A stretch of 64,000 nucleotides of DNA from Heliopora coerulea (lineage: Eukaryota; Cnidaria; Anthozoa; Scleralcyonacea; Helioporidae). Positions within the stretch are counted from its first letter, which is position 1. Each line of letters starts with the position of its first letter. Shown one piece after another: positions 44,315 to 58,200 of this stretch. The position numbers and the translations under genes were made by a program. The DNA is taken from NCBI GenBank assembly GCA_030142905.1, contig JASJOG010000086.1, positions 682,001 through 746,000 on the forward strand. The letters are read 5' to 3'. Below the pieces are notes generated by a model. It was not told where the DNA came from and searched no databases. It saw only the letters and a program-made list of their open reading frames with translations.

Positions 44315-46430
44315 TCAGGAAGCTTATTTTCTGTTGTTTTCTCATTTCCAGTTGTCTACACCTTTAAAATTTTCCCACTGCAAATCTTAATTTTTTTGTT
44401 TATCATTGGAAATCCTCTGATTCATGCAAAAGAACAAGAAATTAATGTTAATTTAAACAGTAAAATTTTTCACTAATTGAAGGAGAACACAGTTGCATCA
44501 TGGCCTCCTCCTGGCTTTTTTCCTTTTTTTTCCTGTCGCAATTTATCGAACCAAAATCTGGCTTTGTCGGACAAATTATCCGAGAGTCCATAACGATTTG
44601 TTACGCAGTGTTATACCCAGCCTTAATTAAAAGAGAAAAATCGTCCAAAAATGACGATAACAACAACTTTGCTCATAAGTTTGTTTGCGCCGAGATAAAC
44701 CGATCACAGAAAGCTCGAACGAAGATACCTGGTTACCAGGGCCTCGTGATGCAGCTTGAGAATAAATTAGTTTAAGTGATCTGTTGAATCGTTTTCCTAT
44801 CCCCAGGCGATTTAACTCACTGAAAGAGGGAAGTTTTCCCCGGAAAGAATTAATAGTCCGTAGTTTGTTTTGGATTAGTTTAGGCGGAACGCATTTACCG
44901 AGTGAATACAAACTGCTTTAGTCGGCTAGTGGGAACTCTTATAACAATTTGACGGATTTTTGAGACTATTTTGAATTGCTTACTAGAAATTCCTAATTAC
45001 CACACAAGTTCTTGGGGTTGTTTGTTTCTGATTGTACAGCGTTCTCGGAGACGGCGGAGCCGGGGGGACTGGGGGACTGTAACCCCCCAACTTTTTTCCA
45101 TATGTAATATTGAAATAACTACGTTATGGAACACTTGCTGTGCAATTTCCCGGGAAAGCATGCAAAATGCTGTGTTTTTATCTCACCCCTCGCCTCGAAA
45201 TTACGCTCCACCGCCCATGCTTCTTTATCAAAATTATTCGTCGGAGTCTGAAATCTTTATACATTAGCATTCTTTGAATCGAGTCAAATTGAAAATTATC
45301 CAGGAGTACTGCGAAGGGCATTCAACCTATAGCGCCCTGACAGATCCTCGAATTCCCCCCCAGATCCGCACTGACTCGAACTAGAATATGGGAAGTCGAT
45401 GTTTAGTGACGTTGACTCCGAGTTCGACTTATAAAGATATTCCGACTGGACTTGACTCAAAGAATTAGCGTCTCCTTATATCATTAACAGATTTAAACCA
45501 ATGTAATCGTTACATGTTAGAACTATACGACGTTTGACAGTAAACGTGGAAAAGAAGAGTAAATCCGAACCAGTGGACAAACACGTCCTTGCTGGGTATT
45601 ACTCTGTCCACCTCGGTTCGGTTATATTCTTATGAATGGACTATAATGATATCACTACCAATTTACAAACGTAGCTGCGTGTATTGTGTTAGATAGTTTA
45701 CTTTCCATTTGTATGATTAAGAAGAGTACTTTGATTTTACCGAAAATGGCCAAGGGTTCGTACATCCTGGGGCAATGCAGACCTACATCGAAGATCTTCC
45801 CTGATCTAGACTTTTTCCTACAAATGTCTTGAATTTTTATATCTTTTTACCCGAGTATACCTGTAGATTTATCAGCACGTTTTTCAACCATACGGTCGGT
45901 AAGATTTAGTTACTCGTGTACTCGTAAGTTGTCGATGGGTGAACAAGTTAATTTTCAGGGATTGTTTACTGGAATCCTGAACGTTTGGATTGTAGGATAA
46001 GTGTCTATGCGTCTCCTATATATGGCGTCCAGGTGATTCGAAAAATCTACATAATCCAGTGATAAAGCAGAAATGTGAGTGATGAAAGCCGATTTTATGC
46101 GACCGCGCACGTGAATAAAGCCCACTTTACTCGGCAGACGTTCTGGGTACGGTACTATCGATTTAAGTACCCATGCCCAGTTACTTGGCCCCGTTGCTTT
46201 TACGTTTGAAAGATTGATATAGTGTGCAGACCATTGTTTTTATTTCCGTTTAAATCGTATAAATTGCTGGTAGCGTGCCAAAACGTTTTGACACGCGTAC
46301 CTAAATTGAAGAGCGCCATGCATCCAAAACATGCTCGTTATGTAAACCCAGCACAAGTTACCATGCTCAGAAACTGGCTCGTTCTCGCTTTAAACTGGAT
46401 TCCTTGTCAAGACACCATATCAAACACGCA
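44315..46430. other. intergenic, no recognised feature
   Basis: Frames are below 100 codons and unrecognised. CCCCCC/GGGGGG runs occur near 45058-45090 and 45350. Confidence 0.45.
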
Positions 46431-46432
46431 TT

Positions 46433-46640
46433 CGTGCCTGCCTGCCTACGTAACTACCTCCCTATCTACTTACTCACCTTCATTCCTATCCACATGCCTA
46501 CCTACCCACGTACCTTTCTACCTACCTATCTACCCACCCCCTATTTGCCTATGTAGCTCCCTCTCTCTCTCTCCCTCTCTCCCTACCTACTTTCCCACCT
46601 ACCTGGATGCATACATTCATGTCTGCACTCATACATACGT
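46433..46640. repeat. (CCTA)n-like low-complexity tract
   Basis: A degenerate run of CTAC/CCTA tetranucleotides with a CT stretch at 46557-46580. The 169-codon plus frame over it (46222-46731) is Pro/Ser/Thr/Tyr-rich because of the repeat and is not treated as a gene. Confidence 0.85.
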
Positions 46641-49600
46641 CCCTACATACATACTGGAACAGAGTTATCCTTTCATATTGTCAAATACACACGATCACAT
46701 GAGCGGATACGCAGCGTGTTTGTCTTTTTGACGAATATGATAACAGGTGTTTTTTCATATGAGAGGAAACTGGCTTTCAACATATCAACGACCCAATCTG
46801 ATTACTTTCTGTTGGAGCTTCTGTCACTTATTTCTATCAGTTATTTTTATCACATAAACCTAATCCGTGGTTAGCTGACACGAATGCGAAAAAATGATCA
46901 GGTGTACAATCATTTATGGAGAAAGTGACGGACTCTAAACCATTTGTTTTACTCTTACAAAAGCTTCATCATCGGGTTGCTTTCAGTCTGAAATATTGCC
47001 CTGCGGAGTTAAACAAATGAGGAGTAAATGCTAAATGCCACATGAACCATTCGGCTTTATTACTTATCCCAGGTTGCTGGTGCTTACTCACTGCTCCTAG
47101 AAGTCTCTGCCCCAGCCTAAGCATCAGTGAATCTTTCGGATATGGGCCCGAATTAAGACAAGGTTAAAATGAGTTAACTTTGACACCAAAAATGTTTGTT
47201 TACATACGCAGTACTATTCCAGAAGTGACGACGTCACCGCATACCAGGAGCTGTTATTAACTGTTACTTGTTTTGAAGAACATTTGCCTATCAACTTTTC
47301 TTGCTACCTCCTTGCCAGAGTTTTTGTTGACAACCTTTTCACTACTACTTGTTGAGCCGATTACCATGTAACTTGGAAAGAAATTGCGAACATCCTCTCT
47401 GGGGATTCGAATCTAATTCAACGTTATGGTGGGCGGCGAAAGTGTTTACGGTTTTGGTAGACACACGCAGTGTCCTCATCCTCAACCTGGTAATTCCCGA
47501 TTTTGAAACAAAGCAAACTTTTTCACGGAAATTTTGGTTGTTTCATCGAGGTGCACAGGACATCCAGGCAAACTTCGGCCCCTGTATTTTCACGACCTCT
47601 ACCGTTAGAGTGACAGTGGTAACGTCTGCGACGAAAGAATTTTATAATCGACGAAGAATGTTACAGCTAGACGAAGAATATGGTTTTCCCAGAGCCGAAC
47701 GTCAGACATGTCCGAGTCGTATTTCAGAGCTGCCCAAACTAAAGATTCAACTTTCTGACAACTTTTAAAGCCCTTGTGCCGGGCGAGCGCTTAAATATGA
47801 AGATCACAAACACAGTTACCCTTACTGAGTCAATTTCAATTATAAACATAACGTGTTAATCTTCGGTGGACTCATCTACAAAAATCATCCCTGCAACCAG
47901 TAATACTTGTGTTCTACATGCTTTGCCGCACGCACAACGAAATATTTTCCCAAATATCCCTCGTCTCTGGACGAACTGTGTGTGTCCCTGGGATAAAAGC
48001 AGTCGACTTCAAGAGAAACGTGGCCCCTTGAACGGCCTTCAGGCTTAATTAGTTGTCTTTCACTGTTCTCCAAATTAATCTCCGGAAAGAACTTTCCTGA
48101 TTACAAATGATTAGTGGAAGAGTAGGTTAATCAAGTGCGGCCAAAGTTCAAAAACTGTTTAAACAGGATGAATAAGTTACATAAATATAGAAGACTCACA
48201 GAAACATCACAAAGACTCAATTACAGTTTTATTCTCGGAGTATCGTCATACCGTCGTTGGCTTAAATTTTGAAGTTAGCAACGGGGGGGCACAAGTTAAG
48301 TTTGCCCCGGAGCGTCAATAGAGCTCACATCCCCAGTAATTATATGCAAAAGCATAATAACGCAAAGAAAATACGTTCATTGTTTGTTTAGTTTACAACA
48401 ATGAAAAGCTAGAAGAAAACTGGTTGATGAGCTTCACGTAAATTTGTGTGTTCATTATTTAAGTAGGAATTATTCGAATTTCTCATTCTTTGCAACTGAT
48501 TGTCGTTATCTAAGGCTTGCTCAGTTCGGTTCAAATTTTTTACCACCTCGCGCTCCTCGGTTTAAGTTGGCCGCAGCGACATCAGTGCTGCGTCGCCGAA
48601 AAAGACTTTTGTCACCAACGCTATGGTTTCACTTTCAGTGTCCATTCAACGAGCAGCATAAAAAAACTTATATCCTATTGCCAGACTTAAATTATCACTA
48701 AACGACTAAAACCCCTTTTCAACGCTGCAAATCCTCCCAAGCGGTGTCTTTGTGCTGGTATATTCCGTAACTTATAATCCAGATGAAGAAGAACAATACA
48801 GCCCCCAAAACTGTCATTTTTTAATAATATCGGCTAAATATTAGGACAAGTTTCGATGGCCTTGGTTATTCATCTGCGTGATTGTTTTTCGACAGGCTCA
48901 TCTTGACGGATTTAACGTCTTAGCAAAGTTTTCTTTCACTTCCTCGATAACAGCCATAAAGCAGAGAGTTCATCAGAATGCGAAATTACTTGTCATCGTG
49001 CTCAGATGCGTCATGGGACCCGCAATAAAGTACTTCCCCAACTTCCTCCGGACGGAATTTCCATCTCCAGAACAAACTGCTCCTTTGCATCAGAAGTATG
49101 GCCTCCACGAACGGCCTCGGGGTTTAAAAGCTTGTGTTTCACAGTGCACGTGTTATAAATCATCGTGATTAACGTCTAGCGAACACATCGTTAGTTACTG
49201 CGCGGTGTTTACCAGTTCACCCAAACACCGAACTCTCTGATTCGAAAAGCTCACTCATACGCCTCGACAATGTGCAAGTCAGAGAGAACTGCCGCGTGGC
49301 ATCTTTTTATGCGTGATAAAAATTGCTTGTGTTTTTGTTGTAAATGGAATAATTCTTCAAACTTGATTTTTTCGAACTGAACGTTTTCAACCTTGCTCAC
49401 TTATGCGTAGATTTCTTGCGGCCACATTTCTCTTATCTTTAACTGCAGTAAAATCCTCTCGAACCTTGTCAGCGTCGTCGTTATCACGTCATGCGTATTC
49501 CTTCACCAGTTATGGTTCGAAGATGAGATTTCGACTTTAAACGTCCTAAGTGTTCGTCCAGAAAAATTGTCCTGGGGTAGAAACACCTAGGAAGCGTCTG

Positions 49601-50484
49601 AGAATGCAGAGGCCCCGAAAAGTAATGCGAAAAGCGCACCTACAGTGATCCAAACCAATTGCCTTTTAATTTGTTGAATAACCCTCGCGCCATTCAGTAA
49701 ATTGTTCCAGCATGTTGATGAAAAAATTGTGAACAAATTTGGCTTGGGACCAGAACATTCATTGTAACTCAAATTGTATTGTTTTTAGCAGGTGTCTTCG
49801 CTGTAGCGGACCGTTGGAGTCCGCTAAAGTAACCGTGGGTCATTGTGTGCGAGCGTATGATGGCTCCCAGTCACTAGAGACGGCCGGTTCGAAGGAGGTA
49901 CTCACTAACTGCAGAAGTTGGTGACCGATGAAAACGTTTAATTCGTTACTGAAAAATCTAACATGAAATGAATTCTGATCAATCATCGCCGTGTTTGTTG
50001 CTCCTACAATTTTCAAATTCGATTTTGATTATACTGTAACTTGTAGAGTACTAGTATACACGTCCACTCCTCCTGCTTATGGGTGATGGTTAATGAAATT
50101 AACGACTTTCAATCACTTCCTTGATTATGAAAGACAAGGGTTCCGTCCCGGAGAGGGTGATCGCGTAAAATAGCAACTGAAAAGATTCTTTCGTTAACGG
50201 TTCCCTCCCTTTGGCCGCCAGATGTTGGTTCTGAAAAACACATTTAAGCAAAGTTAGTCAGAGTTAAAAATGCAGATGAGGTTGGAGGTGATCATTTAGT
50301 CCGCTCAATGATAAACAGGGCTAAACATTGACTCAGGTTAGAATTTTAGGTTTTGCAAACTCGCATTTTTAGTTGAAATTCAATCGATAGTTTTGATTTA
50401 CTGTGAGTATTGTTTCGTGAAAAATTTTCTCTCCTAACCGCACCGTTTTTAAGTGTACAAGAAACGGTCGCCACAACTTCACGG
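46641..50484. other. intergenic, unrecognised; contains two related segments
   Basis: A 139-codon plus frame at 47349-47768 has no recognisable domain. Two diverged copies of a module of about 120 bp lie at 47930-48060 and 49005-49135 (see findings). A small hairpin AGCGGACCGTTGGAGTCCGCT lies near 49805-49827. Confidence 0.45.
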
Positions 50485-50611
50485 TTAACGCTTTAAAGAT
50501 CAGTGTCCTGTATATCGGATATCTTGAACAAAAGAACAAAGGAAAGAGGAAAGCGAAAACTGTGAGTCAACAAAAAACAAAAGAAAACAAGTTCAGCCGT
50601 TAAAGGGTTAA
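50485..50611 (+). mobile_element. piggyBac-like MITE, copy 3
   Basis: The 127-bp element is bounded by TTAA (50485-50488 and 50608-50611). It starts TTAACGCTTTAAAGATCAGT and ends CCGTTAAAGGGTTAA. It has the family's GTCCTGTATATCGGATATC palindrome, now degraded, and the GAACAAAAGAACAAAGG interior. Confidence 0.78.
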
Positions 50612-52142
50612 CGACGATGTATCTAATACGTGGGAAAGTGTTTGACCTTGAGATCAAAGGCCGAGAAGAGCGTTTAATAAATAAATCGTTACCGAGTATT
50701 TTTTTTTTCCAGTTAAACTCTCAACGAGGTGTTTGATCTTGGAGTCAAACACTCTCACGTACGATTAATATATTACTTCTCAAACAAACTAATATTTTAT
50801 AAGAAAGTCGAGAAACTTCGCTTGATTCATGGATATGTTTGATCGTGCCATCAAAACACGTCTCGGCTGTGATTTTCCTTTGTGTTTTCCTCATGTATTA
50901 AAAGCGAGTTTGGGAAGTGTTTTACAGAGTTATCCTGAGGATAACATGAAGAGAAAATTTCATGACAATCCCAGGCTGTTATAGTCAATACAGAAATTTC
51001 TTGACCTAAGAAGGATTTGACCTCGCACATTCGGGCCATGGGGCCGCAAAAACTTCTCATTAACAAGGCTGTGATGCACCTCAATTTTATTTTCAAATAT
51101 CCTCCGTCTAAACAAACTAGCGAAGCTTCAACTCCTTATTTTTCAATTTCCGGTGTTTTTTTTGGCGCATTCGTTCAGGATGAAAAACACCACACTTGTC
51201 ATCATTCACACATATTGTATTCAATTTCTTTGGAAAGATGGTGAACTGAACTCCTCCAGCCCTTCCCTCTACGGCCTTACCGCGTCCCCGCCTCCGCCTT
51301 CTGCAACTGACCAATTGTGGAAAAGTATGTCATCCTAAGGGTAATAGTAACTCGTACTCGTACTTTTAAGTCAAATAAAACCAGCATACAATTCCCGGTT
51401 TACTAGACGGCTTCATTGCTTGTGTAGCGGTCCGATATAACTGAAGGTGAGAATTGGAATCCAATTGTTGGATAATCAGGATATGGTTATGATGAAATTT
51501 TCTCACCGCCTCTTGTTTCGTTGTAGGGGTGACCTGTGAAGCGGACCTTGTTCGGGTATCGGAACCTGCTGTGATGTGAATACTATGAGATAACGATCGA
51601 AATCACTCCTACGATGCCGTACGCATTATCATACGTATGACCTGTTTGTATGATAGTTTTGGTGACTCATCACAAGGCAACATCGCCGCGTACTTGCGCG
51701 ACATCCAAGGCATTTCACGAAGGTTGCGCAAGAGATCTCGCGCGCGCGTCACGATTTCGTCGGCACTCAAGGTCGTTCAAGTTTGCTTCCTGTTTAGACT
51801 TTGTCCCCTCGTTAAATTTTCTGACAATCATCAACATCCGACCAGGTCTTTGAACCGGGAAACGTGCGCAGCGAACACGTCGCACGCCTCGACTTAAATA
51901 GCGTCTTGAACATGGACATTGACGGTTGGTGGACACGTGTGTTCTAGGTAATGTCCTGTATATGCTCTTTAAAGATATTTTTACTTCCTCAATGATATCA
52001 ACAGCGGAATCCGGATTTATATATTGCGTATCCTGTGATTGGTCGATTCGACTGATCGAGCTGTCGTCGGAATGTCAGTTACGCACTGCGCATGGGTTGC
52101 GTGTTTTAATAATTAGACTTGTCCAGGAGGTCCTCAGCCTCG
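50612..52142. other. upstream region of the helical-repeat gene
   Basis: No other gene recognised. Short dyads built on GTGTTTGAYCTTG/GTCAAACAC occur at 50637-50760. The region 51640-52140 should contain the proximal promoter of the gene starting at 52244. Confidence 0.4.
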
Positions 52143-52149
52143 TATAAAA
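52143..52149 (+). promoter_or_regulatory. TATA box of the secreted helical-repeat gene
   Basis: TATAAAA in the context CTCGTATAAAATCCCCGG, 95 bp before the start codon. Transcription would begin near 52172-52180, giving a 5' UTR of about 70 nt. Confidence 0.6.
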
Positions 52150-52243
52150 TCCCCGGATCAATTTTTATCATAGTAAACCGCGTTTGGTCTCACACGAGCC
52201 GTTCTGCAGAAGAGAAGTGATCAAGTCGTCATCGTAAAAGAAA

Positions 52244-55200
52244 ATGAAGTTGATCTTTTTGATGCTCGTTTGTGCCCTCACTGTCTCTGGTAAGTACATT
52301 TATTTCGCTTCCCTATCTTATGACTGATCTGTCGTTGATAGTTAACTAATACAGACATGAGGGTTGATCGTCGGTGTTCGTTTTCTTCCCAAGTAGACAG
52401 TATTAAAACTGGTTTTGGGCTTTTTGTTTTGAACTAAGGTCTTTGACGTCCTTTAGTTGTAATGGTAAATCTTCGATTGTACAGACTACAATTATATGCT
52501 CCTTATTTCAGTGCACTTTAACAGACAGGCGTTTTCTCTTCGGATGAATCTCTGTGCAGCGTGTTTTATTTGCACCTTGTTTTCAGTTGCGTCTTTTATA
52601 TTTCGCGTTGCGCAACGAATCGCGCGTTGTATGGTCATCGTAAAATCCGTGCTTTTCAAACCAACGATCATTCATAGCTTTTAAATGAAGAATTTTCCTT
52701 ACCTTGCCCTTGGTTAACCGATGGCTTGCCGTCTGACCTGGGAAGTCCTTCCCTCGTGAATGAACGTGCTTTTATTATCGTGTTGAATTAGAGGAGATGT
52801 TTTTCGAACTAAATACGTCGAGGTAAACGAGTCCTCAGTTAGAAATTATTACTCAAAGGACGGTAGTCGTAAAAATTCTGTCGACGCGGAATCTTCTCTT
52901 TGACCTCCGGTACTTAAACCGATTGTTTGTTCAAAGATCTCTGACTTAACCCAGAGACAAAACTGCTCATTGAAAACGATCTTAAGTTACATTTCACCGT
53001 CATCTCTATCGGTTAGGCGAACGGCGTATTCTGTGAACTGGGTAATTTCTGAGACTCTGATCGATGTTCGAGGTATATTTGCGTCAAATGTAAAACGCGT
53101 GTCATATGGTATTCACTCGAACACAGGCTAAACCTGTTTTGTTTTTATTTCCTAATCGCCGTCAACTGTCTACCATTGTTTTGTGAGGGGAATAACTGAA
53201 TGAGCGAATTGTCTTCTTACTCCCACCAAGCGTTTTCTTTAGGGGTTTTTTTTTCATAATCCCATTAATGCGTTTGAACTTTGTCCTGTCTCCATGGGTA
53301 ATGTTTATTCAATCGGCACCTGTCCATAATCGGAATTTGGTCTCTGAAAATATTTCAACAGGTCATTGGGTGACAAAATGTCCCCATACGCTGACAAGGG
53401 CATTCAAAGGCAAAGGAAATTGCGTTCAATTTAGACCGGAAGTGTGTTTTCTACATTGCGCCCTGGATATAAAAAGGAATTGAAAACTTTCAGAAACGTC
53501 TTGTTATGCGTTTGATCTTAAACTTAGAACCCTTATGCATTTGAACTTTTGATAGCCTTTTCGTCGAAACCTTGCTTTACCACATTTCTTGTCGATGAGA
53601 CGTTCATGTGGCCTTTTACCAAATCATTCTACCAAATAAGCGTATCCAATCGTTTCTCAGCTTCTCGCGAAAAAAAACGAGCATTTTTTAATTCTTGCAA
53701 CTCTATTAGGCAATCGATGAAAAGTGGTTTTTAGAAGGATAATTAGGTTGTAGTGTGCTTTAACAGGAGAGCTAGAAAAATTCTCTTTTATTTTGCTCTT
53801 TTCGAATAAACCACGATACTTAGACAGTTGCACCCTCGACCAGAGTCGAGGACATAAAGCGGAAAAATTTCCGGGTATTACGACTGGCGCTTCAGCTGTT
53901 GTGAGAGAAAAGAACGTAGAAAACTTATTGTCTTTGCAATTAAACACAGCTGGTGTAAAAGAAGTGGCTAAAACCATTTGTAAACACAACGTATGCAAAG
54001 AGTGGGTCAAGATTTTTTGCTTATACGAATTGCCAATACCGTTTTTGAGTTGTTGTTTATTGAATATAAGTTTTGTTGAAAACTCTTTTGAGCCTAATTC
54101 GAACAAGGGAACCAAACGCGTACGACGTTCAATTGATTGATGTTTAAAATGTTGTGGTCAAAACAAACTCGACAAAAACAAAATGATTTAATGTTCCACG
54201 GCCCCTCAATTTAACATGTGCTCTTTTTATTCTTCTCCGATGATTATCATGTACTAGTTTTGTTTTTCGAAGTCAGGCGCACGGAGAGGAGAAAAAAGAA
54301 GAGCCCTGGTTGTGTTACAAAAGTTTTGTTAATGATCGAACTACTGTAAAAGGCAAGGAGGTATAGAAGTGACATGAACGTTAGAATGATACTCGGGAAC
54401 AACTGGAAAAAGACCTTGATAAGAAAAATTAACAGCTTGGTCTTTCTCAAATTTAAAAAAATTAGAACACTATGTCTTGAATCGTGCGATCCCTAAATTA
54501 AATTATTGCCGACTGTTCTTAGGCTTGCAAGCCCTTCGGCGCGTTGAAAGTTATCGCATTTGATATGTGGGGTTGGCCGTGAGGGTTAAAAAAGAGGCTT
54601 GGTTTATCTTTTCCCTTAAAAAATAATGATGAATTCTACCAATAATCAACTTCATACACGAAAGTTAAGTGGTATTGATGGTTTCAATCTCTAGGCAGTG
54701 TGATAACTGATACAGTTCAATCAAGCCGAAGTGTAGTGGAAGATGTCGGTTTGGCGGAGAAACTCTTCGGAGTCAAGTTCGCCGAGATCAAGTCACGTGT
54801 GGCGGAATTCGTGGACCAGAGCGAGGAAAAGGCCGAAGAAACGTTGAAACAAATTCAACAGTATTTCGAAGATCCCAGTGAGAAGACAGGCCAGATCTTG
54901 AGCGATGTAGCGGAACGAACTGATGACGTCCGCGAGAAAGCAATGGAGTACGTGGGGAACATTATGAGGTGAGAGTCTGTTGATCAGTTTATGTTTAACC
55001 GTCTTTATTTAGTTCGATAAAAATCGAAGTGAAATTTGTTTGATGTAATGAATATTTTTCTCAATATAAAAACGGAATGAAACGAAGGACGTTGACTGTT
55101 AGTCAGAAATCGCAGTGAAATGACTGGTGAAACCAAAAGATGATGACCCGAAAATTTGTCATTAAAATGCAGCATGTTCGTCAATGATATGAGTCCAGTG

Positions 55201-58200
55201 TTCACCTTACCATATGAACGTATAACTACGTCTGAGAGCAGGGGCGTAGTTAACCCATTTTGTTTGGGTGGTGTCCGGCTTAATTTGCCAGAATATTGTG
55301 TCTTTTCAAAAATTGCCCGAATTTAATTTGACCCGCATTCAGGCCATGTATGGTGTGGTCTCGCTTCCCCAGCCCTAATACGTTAACTAAATATATACCA
55401 ATAACCAAAAGGGATTTTCACCTAACTTACCAAACCAAATTTTCTCCGAAATTTAATACTCCAACTGTCTGTTTTTGTCTGAATTTTCAATTTTTTTCAA
55501 AAGCGTTTTTGGGGGGTGGGTGTCTCACACTCCCCCGCCCATAAACTTTGCCATTGTCTGAGGGACGAAAAAACAAACAAAAAGTTTGGTTACATGGTTA
55601 TTGTTTGTGGATTTAGTCAGAACTGGGATTGTGAAAGTGGAAGACTTTGTTATGTTATAGAAAATTTTCGACTTTCTTAGAGAAAGGCTTAGATCGCCCC
55701 CATGTTTTCAGTATTACCTTCAGGCGAAAGCCCTTGGGTGACACCAAGACCTTCCCCACTATGAAACTCGATCTTTTCCTTGGGGCAAGTCAACCAAAGA
55801 TGCTTTAGAATATATTATAATTTCACACGAACTGGAATTTACCCAGTTCTTTCCGCCTTTTCTTAAAATCGTTGAACAAAAAGAATGCTAATTCTCCACG
55901 AAGGAATAGCACTTTGAAAAACTCTGCTTTCTCTTCAAGAGTCAAGACTTCAAATCAAGTTTACTAAGAAAACAGTCTGCCAAAGATAAAAGTGTCACCG
56001 GGATTGTTAATCCCCGAGGGGTTTTACCCTGGTCACTTAACCCCTGAGACAGATTGCCTTCAGTAACTTATCCTTACGCATAAATAATCTTATATTGTAA
56101 GACAAAACTTGTTATCCCAAAAAAGTGGTATGCAACTGGAACTCTATGCCTCGGGGTCACTCACCCTGAGAAACTACTCATCCTATCCTCAGCTATATAG
56201 CGTTTACAGTTAGAGTAAGGTTACGAAATAGCCAAGGTTAACAAGGGACTAGTGTGAAGCGGTTTTCGAAAAAAACCGAAACCGAAAACCGTTGCGATAA
56301 AACTGACATAACCGATCTTTCGCATTAACTAGTTTATTGTGGATCAAAAGAAAGTTAAGAAACATGTGTTTACTTTATGAAACGACACTATTGTTGAAAT
56401 CACACAAGATTATTTAACCTTTATCATTTATACATCAAAATGTGATATTCTATGTATTTAATACAAATGCTTTTGATCCTGGCATCCAAAACGTTAACCT
56501 CCTTGCCGAACGATCGCACCTATGATCTGACAGAGCGCTACTCGCGTTGAATCCGAATTCGCGTTGAATGCAGAGCCGGTGAAATCAAATCGATAAGTGC
56601 TGAATCGGTTTTTCGGTTTTTCGGTTTTCCGACGTAAAGGAAACCGAGCTTTTCTAGTAAACCGATTAACTGCCTCACACTACAACGTAGCCGCGCGTTG
56701 CACGGTCTGGTTGCGAGGCTAGATCATTGAATTCTGAAAAGACTGGAACGATACCTTGTAGTACCAGGCCTCACGATTGAATAAAGCCGACATGGAGGCA
56801 GCCACGTCGGTCAAAAACATGAGAGGGAAAAGGTTGTATTGAACCTTTACTTTTCACTGACAGTTAATTTTGACAAAGATGCAGTCCTACTGACATTGTC
56901 CTCTACTTGCTCAGGATAAAAAAGAAAACTGTCAAAAAATCCGAAATTTAGGTTAAGTTTTCCGCAACAGAAACTTCACAATTAACCTACACTGCTGAAG
57001 TCAACTGAAAAATGTTGACTCGAGCGAGATTTGAACTCGCACCTTCAGGATACCGGTCTGCCGCTCTACCTGTTGAGCTATCGAGTCCACAGGGATTGAG
57101 CTATCGAGTCCACAGGTTCAAATCCCGCTCGAGTCAACATTTTTCAGTTGACTTCAGCAGTGTCGGGTAATTGTGAAGTTTCGTTTCATAATACCCTGAG
57201 GATGATTCTGAAATAGAATTTTCCGCAACAGTCTGCGAGTTTTATCGCGTAGGGGACTGGGATGACCTGCAAGTTGACCTACATGTCAGCCTCCATGTTG
57301 GCTTCAAAATACAGTTTGCAGGTACCTTTCCAGTCTTTTTAGAATTCAATGGACTAGATCGAGGATGATACCTTAAGGGGTACACGACAAGAAGTCATTC
57401 TTTTGTCTGCTCTACCTTTTAGCTACGTCGACATGCTCTCCAAGCAGGTACTCGAAGACCTTGCACCGCATAAGGAGCAAGTGAAGAAATACATTAATCT
57501 GTCTCAAGACAAGGCAGAAGAGCTTCAACAAGAAGCGAAACGCTATGCTGAAGAAGCCCGAAAGCAAGCCGAGGAAGCCCGAAAGATGGCCGAGAAGACC
57601 TGGGAACAATTCAAGGAATACTCCAAGACGCTCAAGGGTAAACTTCCAGAATCGTGGGAGGAATTCCAAACGCAACTGAAGAAACTTGTCGAGGAGACGA
57701 AGAACCACGTCGAGGAGTTGAAAAGACGCTCCGAACACTTCAAAACGAAAGCCGACGAAACCTTGGAAAACGTCCAAGAAAGAATCCTTGAAGCGACGAA
57801 AAAGCATCTGGATACGGCCAAAGAACACCTTAAAGCCGCTAAAGAGCAGGCAAAAATCCTTAAACAGAGCCTCGGGGAGAAATGGGAAGACTTGAAAGAC
57901 AAGACTCAGGAAATACGTGACAAGGCCGAGGAGCATGTCGAGATGCTTAAGGGAAAAATTGAGGAAACCTTTAAAAAGGTCCAAGATAAGGCCCAGGAGT
58001 TGAAGACGAAAGGCAAAGAGTACTATGAAACCGCTAAAGGACATGCTGAGGAGTCCTGGGAAAAGGCTGTGGAGAAGGCCATGGAGATGCACCGACAAGC
58101 TCGAGAGCATCTGAAGACTTTGAAAGAACAAGCGGAGAAATTCAAGGAAGATTCGTGGGAAGGCATGCCCGAAAGGATGAGAAAAATGCGCGAATTGGCT

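Noticed and set aside
46222..46731. 169-codon plus ORF
   Set aside because: Composed of a CCTA-like simple repeat; no domain.
53657..54140. ORFs of 152 (minus) and 115 (plus) codons in intron 1 of the helical-repeat gene
   Set aside because: Overlapping antisense frames within an intron, no recognisable domain.
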